The notes under the pieces: generated by a model
What the model was told of the DNA's origin: nothing
Databases searched by the model: none
The model's input: the letters and a program-made list of their open reading frames with translations, nothing else
Program-made: the position numbers and the translations under genes
Part shown: positions 6,200-10,152 of the stretch, piece by piece
How positions within the stretch are numbered: position 1 is the stretch's first letter
Layout of the letters: each line of letters begins with the position of its first letter
Assembly: GCA_020029625.1 (NCBI GenBank)
Contig: JAIBJP010000059.1
Location: forward strand, 1-10,152
Source: Actinomycetota bacterium
GTDB taxonomy: Bacteria > Actinomycetota > Thermoleophilia > Gaiellales > Gaiellaceae
DNA: 10,152 bases
Direction of reading: 5' to 3'

Positions 6200-7176
6200 A
6201 CGGCGAGCTCGACGGGCACCAGCTCGACGGACTGCAGGCGGCCGTTACGGACCGTGCTCATGGTGACCTTCATCCCGATCAGCTCGCCGGCCATCATCCG
6301 CTGAAGGTCGTCCACTCCCTCGACCGGCTCGCCGTTCAGGTCGACGATCAGGTCCTCGGCGCGCAAGCCCGCCTTCGCCGCCGGGCTTCCCTCGACGACG
6401 TCGACCACCTCCACGCACTCGACGCGGCCGAGCTCGCGGGCGAGGCGCGGCGGCAACGGCCGCGAGCCACCCGCGATGCCGAGGTAGGAGCGGCGAAAGC
6501 GTCCCTCGCTCATCAGAGCTCCGATGATCTTGCGGGTCGTCGCGTTGATCGGGACGGCCAAGCCGAGCCCGACGCCGGCGACGGCGGTGTTGATCCCGAT
6601 CACGCAGCCCCTTCCGTCGGCGAGGGCTCCGCCGGAATTGCCGGGGTTCAGAGCCGCGTCCGTCTGAATGACGTTCTCGACGATCCTCCCCGCGGCGCGG
6701 GCGCGCACCGGCAGGGAACGTCCGAGGGCCGAGACGACTCCGGCCGTCACGGATCCGGCAAACCCGTTCGGGTTCCCGATGGCCACCACGAGCTGTCCGA
6801 CGCGGAGAGCCTCGGCGTCGCCCAGGTCGGCTGCGGCGAGACCACCGTTCTCCGCGCGCAGGACCGCGAGGTCGGAGAGCGGATCCGTCCCGACCACCTT
6901 CGCCTCGACCTCGCTTCCGTCCACGAAGGAGGCGCGCACCGTGCCGTCTGACGCCGCAACGACGTGGGCGGAGGTGAGCATGAAGCCGTCCGGGGTCACG
7001 ACGACCCCGCTGCCGCCGCCCGCGACCACCCGGTCGCCGCGCACCCGGCGGGAAATCCGGAGGTTGGCCACCGACGGCGTAAGCCGCTCGGCAACGCCGA
7101 TCACCGCACGCGAGTAGGCGTCCAAGGCTTCCTCGTCGGCGACCTCCCCGGACGAGATAAACGTAAGATCAGCCAC
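6196..7176 (-). CDS. Trypsin-like serine protease with PDZ domain, HtrA family
   Basis: The product is 326 aa from the GTG at 7176, or 335 from a TTG at 7203. The protease domain (about 18-225) has the S1C triad: H71 in TSAHVV, D102 in PLSDLAVLR and S181 in NPGNSGGAL. The oxyanion region and the AIGNP-GF segment (132-139) are well preserved. A PDZ domain follows (about 230-322), with YLGIAGG, SPAAKAGL and a closing beta strand. HtrA proteins usually degrade or refold damaged envelope proteins. This one has neither signal peptide nor membrane anchor with either start, so it should be cytosolic unless a start was missed. I prefer GTG 7176 because the LDAYSRAV helix then follows a short tail and because TAGCGT (7190-7185) fits a -10 box just before it. 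It diverges from the PaaG-like gene. Confidence 0.9.
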   Translation of the reverse strand: MADLTFISSGEVADEEALDAYSRAVIGVAERLTPSVANLRISRRVRGDRVVAGGGSGVVVTPDGFMLTSAHVVAASDGTVRASFVDGSEVEAKVVGTDPLSDLAVLRAENGGLAAADLGDAEALRVGQLVVAIGNPNGFAGSVTAGVVSALGRSLPVRARAAGRIVENVIQTDAALNPGNSGGALADGRGCVIGINTAVAGVGLGLAVPINATTRKIIGALMSEGRFRRSYLGIAGGSRPLPPRLARELGRVECVEVVDVVEGSPAAKAGLRAEDLIVDLNGEPVEGVDDLQRMMAGELIGMKVTMSTVRNGRLQSVELVPVELAV

Positions 7177-7206
7177 CGCGTTCCACGCTAGCAGCGGCGG
7201 CAAGGT
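7164..7206. promoter_or_regulatory. Divergent promoter region between protease and PaaG-like gene
   Basis: For the minus strand, TAGCGT (7190-7185) would start transcription near 7178, two bases before the protease GTG. For the plus strand, TAAGAT (7164-7169) would start near 7176 and leave a 38-nt leader containing AAGG (7202-7205), 8 bases before the GTG at 7214. A weaker alternative is CAAGGT (7201-7206), 13 bases before that GTG, giving a leaderless mRNA. No -35 boxes stand out, and these are consensus matches only. Confidence 0.35.
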
Positions 7207-7213
7207 CTACCGA

Positions 7214-7984
7214 GTGGCAGAGGTCGAGACCCAAAGCGACGGCGGCGTGATGACGATCACGCTCAATCGTCCCGAGGTCCTGAATGCCTTCGACAGCGCG
7301 ATGCACGAGGCTTTTCGCGCCGCGCTCGAGGAGGCGCGGAAGCCGGAGGTTCGCGCCGTCGTCCTCACCGGCGCCGGTCGCGGTTTCTGCGTCGGCCAGG
7401 ACCTGAACGAGTTCAAGGACGCCGCCGGCGACATCGGCGAGCGCCTCCGCAGCACCTACAACCCGAACGTCCTTGCCCTCCGGGGGCTCGAGAAGCCCGT
7501 CATCGCCGCGGTGAATGGCCCGGCGGCCGGCGCCGGCCTCTCGCTCGCGTGCGCTTGCGACCTTCGGCTCGCCGCGTCCTCAGCGACCTTCGTCCCCGCC
7601 TTCATCGGCATCGGCCTCGTTCCCGACACCGGGGCGACCTACTTCGTAGAGCGCCTGCTTGGCTATTCACGTGCTTTCGAATGGCTCTGCTCGGGCCGCC
7701 GCCTTTCCGCCGCCGACGCGCACGCTTGGGGACTCGTCGCCGAGGTCGTGGCCGAGGATCGCTTGAGCGCTCGAGCCGCGGAGCTCGCCGCGCCTTTGGC
7801 CGCGTTGCCGACGCGTGCGCTCGGGCTGACGAAGCGGCTACTCGAGCGTGCCGCGGTCTCGAGCCTGGAGGAGCAACTCGAGCTCGAGGCTGAGTTCCAG
7901 GCCGAAGCCGCGCGGAGCGAGGATTTTCGCGAGGGCGTGAACGCGTTCCTCGAGAAGCGCGAGCCGCGCTTCAGCGGGCGTTAG
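7214..7984 (+). CDS. Enoyl-CoA hydratase/isomerase, PaaG-like
   Basis: The product is 256 aa. The best match I can recall is PaaG, the ring-opening 1,2-epoxyphenylacetyl-CoA isomerase of phenylacetate breakdown, whose relatives also isomerise unsaturated acyl-CoAs. Shared features are GVMTITLNRPEVLNAFD (11-27), the oxyanion hole GRGFCVGQDLNEF (55-67), NGPAAGAGLSLACACD (101-116) and FIGIGLVPDTG (130-140). D138 lies at the PaaG catalytic aspartate. Both hydratase glutamates are missing, as in PaaG, so isomerase rather than hydratase activity is expected. The end, EGVNAFLEKREPRFSGR, is typical. No other paa genes are nearby, so a role in phenylacetate use is not established. The start is GTG 7214 with AAGG 8 bases upstream. 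The stop overlaps the stop of the convergent lipoprotein gene by four bases. Confidence 0.88.
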   Translation: MAEVETQSDGGVMTITLNRPEVLNAFDSAMHEAFRAALEEARKPEVRAVVLTGAGRGFCVGQDLNEFKDAAGDIGERLRSTYNPNVLALRGLEKPVIAAVNGPAAGAGLSLACACDLRLAASSATFVPAFIGIGLVPDTGATYFVERLLGYSRAFEWLCSGRRLSAADAHAWGLVAEVVAEDRLSARAAELAAPLAALPTRALGLTKRLLERAAVSSLEEQLELEAEFQAEAARSEDFREGVNAFLEKREPRFSGR

Positions 7985-8442
7985 TTCTGCTGCCCGCAGT
8001 TCTCGAGGCCGATGTTGCGGGCCAGGCGAGTGCTTTCGGCGTCGGCGGCGGCGAGCTGGGAGACGAGGTCCTGGACTCGCGCTGTGTCGTTGCCGTGAAT
8101 CGCCTTCTGAAGGTCGCGCGCGACCTGGAGACTCTGGCCTTGGAGCTCCAGCGCGCGGTCCCAATCGCCTGAAAGGTCGTCCGGGGGCTCGAGCTCCGAA
8201 AGCTTGTTGTTGCCCTCCTCGATGATCGGAATCGCTTTGTCGACGAAGTTGCCCAGGTCGTCCAGCGAGCTGGGCGAGCCGAGCTCGCTGAGCTCGTCCT
8301 CGTACTGCTTGCAGATGGCGTCCGCCTGCTGGCGGAACTCGTCCGCGGTCAGGCTCTGGCCACCGCCCCCGCTTCCCCCTCCGCCGCACGCGGCGATGAA
8401 GAGGGCCGCGGCGCCCGCCACAATCGCTATTCCGCCGCGCAT
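7981..8442 (-). CDS. Small helical lipoprotein (paralogue 1)
   Basis: The product is 153 aa. Residues 1-18 are a lipoprotein signal ending ALFIAAC, with C19 lipidated, followed by a Gly/Ser-rich linker (20-29). The rest is predicted to be mostly helical and acidic. It opens with LTADEFRQQADAIC (C44), has a conserved LGSP turn and an EPPDDL segment, and ends near a second cysteine, C149, in LENCGQ. C44 and C149 are matched in the neighbouring paralogue, so a disulfide joining the first and last helix is likely. I do not recognise a characterised family; similar proteins are common as hypothetical lipoproteins of high-GC actinobacteria. The ATG at 8442 lies inside the end of the upstream gene (16-bp overlap), so the two are translated from one operon. 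Confidence 0.85.
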   Translation of the reverse strand: MRGGIAIVAGAAALFIAACGGGGSGGGGQSLTADEFRQQADAICKQYEDELSELGSPSSLDDLGNFVDKAIPIIEEGNNKLSELEPPDDLSGDWDRALELQGQSLQVARDLQKAIHGNDTARVQDLVSQLAAADAESTRLARNIGLENCGQQN

Positions 8443-8870
8443 CCGTCCAGTTTGAGCTTAATAGCGAGCTCGTCGGAGGCGCTGTCGGCCTCCTGGCCCT
8501 CCTTGATGGCGTCCTGCACGGCCGCGGCGTCGTTCTTCTCCGCTGCATCCGCAAGCTTCTCCGCCGCCGGGATCGCTTTGGCGGTCTCGTCCAGCATTCG
8601 GTTGTAATCATCCTCGACGTCGGCGGGCGGTTTCAGCGCGCGGAGCTCGGCGATGCCCTGGCGGAGGAGAGGAACGCCCTTCTGCACGTAGGCCGGAATG
8701 TCAGCCGGCGACTGCGGGCTTCCGAGAGCCTGGATCTTCTTGTCGAACTTGTCGCAGATCGCGTTGGCCTGTTGCTGGAACTCCTCCTGCGAGAGGCGGC
8801 CTCCCCCTCCGCCACCGCAACCGGCGGCGAGGCAAGCAAGGAACAGCGCGAGCCCGAGCGCAAGGCGCAC
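8427..8870 (-). CDS. Small helical lipoprotein (paralogue 2)
   Basis: The product is 147 aa and starts at a GTG. The signal ends ACLAAGC with C18 lipidated, followed by a run of six glycines. The mature protein aligns along its whole length with the next gene's product: LSQEEFQQQANAIC against LTADEFRQQADAIC, the LGSP motif, a PPAD/PPDD motif, and a final Cys pair partner, C39 and C144 here. A tandem duplication is the simplest explanation; divergence is high enough that it is old. It is exposed on the outer face of the membrane and its function is unknown. The start base is shared with the last base of the upstream GlsB-like gene (1-bp overlap), and its own end overlaps the paralogue by 16 bp. 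Confidence 0.86.
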   Translation of the reverse strand: MRLALGLALFLACLAAGCGGGGGGRLSQEEFQQQANAICDKFDKKIQALGSPQSPADIPAYVQKGVPLLRQGIAELRALKPPADVEDDYNRMLDETAKAIPAAEKLADAAEKNDAAAVQDAIKEGQEADSASDELAIKLKLDGCAAE

Positions 8871-9142
8871 TAGACGAGTCGTCGTCGCCGACCGCCTGTC
8901 AGAGCCCGCCAGACAACGAGTACGAGAATGGAGCCCCCGATTGCGATCAGCCAGGTCTCGAGATCCCAGAAATCCTTGATGTCGCCGATGTCGAGCGCTC
9001 TGGCGAGGAAGCCGCCGAGGAGTGCGCCGGCGACCCCGAGCAGCGTCGTGACGATCAGTCCGCCGGGGTTAGGTCCCTTCAGGATCGCCTTCGCGATCAG
9101 GCCGGCCACCAGCCCGAGAATGATCCACGCGATGATGCCCAT
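8870..9142 (-). CDS. GlsB/YeaQ/YmgE-type small membrane protein
   Basis: The product is 90 aa. Three membrane segments lie at about 1-20, 28-48 and 62-80, with small-residue patterns GLVAGLIAKAI and GVAGALLGGFLA, and a basic tail GGRRRR. This is the pattern of the 'transglycosylase-associated' or GlsB/YeaQ/YmgE family, which is often induced by general or envelope stress in other bacteria; its biochemical role is not settled. A strong ribosome site (AAGGGGGG, 9153-9146) precedes the ATG. A 22-bp gap separates it from the zinc-ribbon protein gene, and the stop overlaps the next lipoprotein start by one base. It is therefore the middle of a tight minus-strand operon. Confidence 0.88.
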   Translation of the reverse strand: MGIIAWIILGLVAGLIAKAILKGPNPGGLIVTTLLGVAGALLGGFLARALDIGDIKDFWDLETWLIAIGGSILVLVVWRALTGGRRRRLV

Positions 9143-9164
9143 TCGCCCCCCTTTTTCGCTGCGG

Positions 9165-10052
9165 TCACGCTTGCCCGCAGGCGCCGCAGTGTAGCGTCCC
9201 GACCCGTCGTGGCTTTGCGCACGTCGCGCATTCGGCGATCACCTCGCGTCCGCAACCCTCACAGTGGTCGTTCGTCCCGACTGGGAATCCGCAGAAGGGG
9301 CACTCGCGCTTGCGAACTCGCCTGAACGGGACCCGGCGAGCGAGGTAGCGCTGAAGGGCGACAAACGACAGGATTGTCAACGCGATCCCGACGACGGCGA
9401 GGACGAGGGGCCCGAGGTCCCTGGGGTCCATGTAGTCCGTGACGTAGTCGCCTGCCATCACGACCGCGAGCACGGTGGCGAAGCCGAGGACGGAAAAGGC
9501 GAGCGGGAAGTAGCGCGAGCGGCGCTTACGCAGCCTCCCGAGTAGCCAGTAGGCAAAAGCCAGCACGGCCAGGACGAACGCGAGGCGAGCGAAAAACGCG
9601 ATCAGGCCGCTGCGCTGAGATCCTTGCTGCTGACGCTGGTAGGCCGCGTCCGCAGCTGGCCTGGCCTGCTCTGCCCCTTGCTCGGCCGCTGAGCGCGCGT
9701 CCTGCGCGGCTGAGTATCGGTTCTGTGCCTGCTGGTAGGCCTGTTCGAGGTCATCGGCAGGCTGGCCGGCGTCGAGGGCAGTCCGATAGGCCTCGCGCTT
9801 TAGCTCGAGGTCGCTTCTGGCGGCTTGCTCTTCCTGCTGCGCCTGGAAGACGCCGGACTGCGCCTGGGCGAAGCGCTGCTGATCCGCGCGGTCCGCAGGG
9901 CTGAGCGTCACTTTGGTCGCGTCGCGGGCGATGTCGTCGATCCTCTGGTAGGTCCAGATGCCGCCGATCAGGAGAAAGACCGCGAGGACGACCGCGAGCA
10001 GCTTCTCGCTCTTGGTGGTCTGGATCTCTTCGATGTCGACAGTCGAATTCAC
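9165..10052 (-). CDS. Membrane protein with coiled coil and cytosolic double zinc ribbon
   Basis: The product is 295 aa, and I know no characterised homologue. Order of parts: a short N-terminal tail, helix TM1 (about 17-35), a long Gln/Ala/Glu-rich coiled coil (about 53-145), TM2 (149-171), TM3 (182-200) and TM4 (213-233), then a basic stretch and two zinc ribbons. The ribbons are C251-x2-C254 with C264-x2-C267, and C275-x2-C278 with C289-x2-C292, eight cysteines in perfect spacing. Positive charges (LRKRRSR, RRVPFRRVRKR) put the ribbons inside the cell and, with four helices, the coiled coil outside. It could signal or scaffold across the membrane, which is inference. The start is a GTG with GAGGTG 4 bases before it, sharing GTGA with the stop of the XRE-type gene. 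Confidence 0.85.
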   Translation of the reverse strand: MNSTVDIEEIQTTKSEKLLAVVLAVFLLIGGIWTYQRIDDIARDATKVTLSPADRADQQRFAQAQSGVFQAQQEEQAARSDLELKREAYRTALDAGQPADDLEQAYQQAQNRYSAAQDARSAAEQGAEQARPAADAAYQRQQQGSQRSGLIAFFARLAFVLAVLAFAYWLLGRLRKRRSRYFPLAFSVLGFATVLAVVMAGDYVTDYMDPRDLGPLVLAVVGIALTILSFVALQRYLARRVPFRRVRKRECPFCGFPVGTNDHCEGCGREVIAECATCAKPRRVGTLHCGACGQA

Positions 10053-10152
10053 GCGTCACCTCGCTTGGTCTTTGTACGGGCCTTGAGCTCGACGACCAGC
10101 TCGCAGTCGAGGGCGTTGGCGATGCGGAGGAGCGTGTCGATGCGGGGCGGCC
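10049..10152 (-). CDS. XRE-family regulator, C-terminal end only
   Basis: Only the last 33 residues plus stop lie in the window; the 5' part is beyond the right edge. The readable end is PPRIDTLLRIANALDCELVV followed by a basic tail ELKARTKTKRGDA. The 'L-R-I-A-N-A-L' helix followed by 'ELVVEL' is what closes many Cro/C1-type helix-turn-helix domains, where it packs after the recognition helix. Its TGA (10051-10049) overlaps the GTG of the zinc-ribbon membrane protein gene, so it heads or belongs to that operon. It may control the operon's transcription. With so little sequence the family call is moderate; the reading frame itself is well supported by the overlap. Confidence 0.62.
   Translation of the reverse strand, partial: PPRIDTLLRIANALDCELVVELKARTKTKRGDA

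Noticed and set aside
7201..7203. TTG start for the protease
   Set aside because: It has no ribosome site, and the candidate -10 box would fall inside the coding region; GTG 7176 fits better.
8807..8819. Glycine run as a possible slippage or frameshift site in a lipoprotein gene
   Set aside because: Gly-rich linkers after the lipidated Cys are normal in these lipoproteins, and both paralogues remain in frame.
1..10152. tRNA, rRNA, CRISPR array, transposase or phage genes
   Set aside because: None of their sequence hallmarks was seen on either strand.

Overview
This window is GC-rich, densely packed bacterial DNA. Almost every gene ends in G/C-rich codons, GTG starts are frequent, several genes overlap by 1-16 bases, and three lipoproteins carry Gly-rich linkers after the lipid-attachment Cys. 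Two promoters look leaderless, with a TAnnnT box 12-13 bases before the start codon. Together with a Streptomyces-subtilisin-inhibitor-like domain, this suggests a member of the Actinomycetota, possibly a deep-branching soil lineage such as the Thermoleophilia. No marker gene is present, so this placement is inference.

Left part (1-2797). A four-helix DUF6220-type membrane protein (minus strand) diverges across only 18 bp from an aldehyde dehydrogenase. The dehydrogenase overlaps a small lipoprotein with the four-cysteine pattern of the SSI protease-inhibitor family. That gene runs tail to tail into a YdcZ/DUF606-type small transporter.

Middle part (2798-6195), all on the plus strand. A GabT-like class III aminotransferase is followed by an EthD-like small protein and a crotonase resembling 6-oxocyclohexene-carbonyl-CoA hydrolase, with a GTGA overlap between the last two. 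Next comes a 169-bp structured gap that also holds a doubtful 58-codon reading frame, then a canonical enoyl-CoA hydratase. The aminotransferase and aldehyde dehydrogenase could remove the amino group and oxidise the resulting semialdehyde (GABA-type chemistry), while the crotonases act on acyl-CoAs. A single shared pathway is not proven.

Right part (6132-10152). A 68-bp inverted repeat separates the plus-strand genes from a convergent trypsin/PDZ (HtrA-like) protease that has no visible export signal. The protease diverges from a PaaG-like isomerase. That gene converges, with overlapping stop codons, on a compact minus-strand operon: the end of an XRE-type regulator (cut by the window edge), a membrane protein with a long coiled coil and a double zinc ribbon, a GlsB/YeaQ-type membrane protein, and two paralogous lipoproteins. 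It looks like a regulated cell-envelope module, and it is the most promising candidate here for an undescribed system.

No rRNA, tRNA, CRISPR array, transposase or origin was seen. The only stretch resembling a mobile or terminator repeat is 6132-6199. Bases 1-23 hold nothing recognisable.
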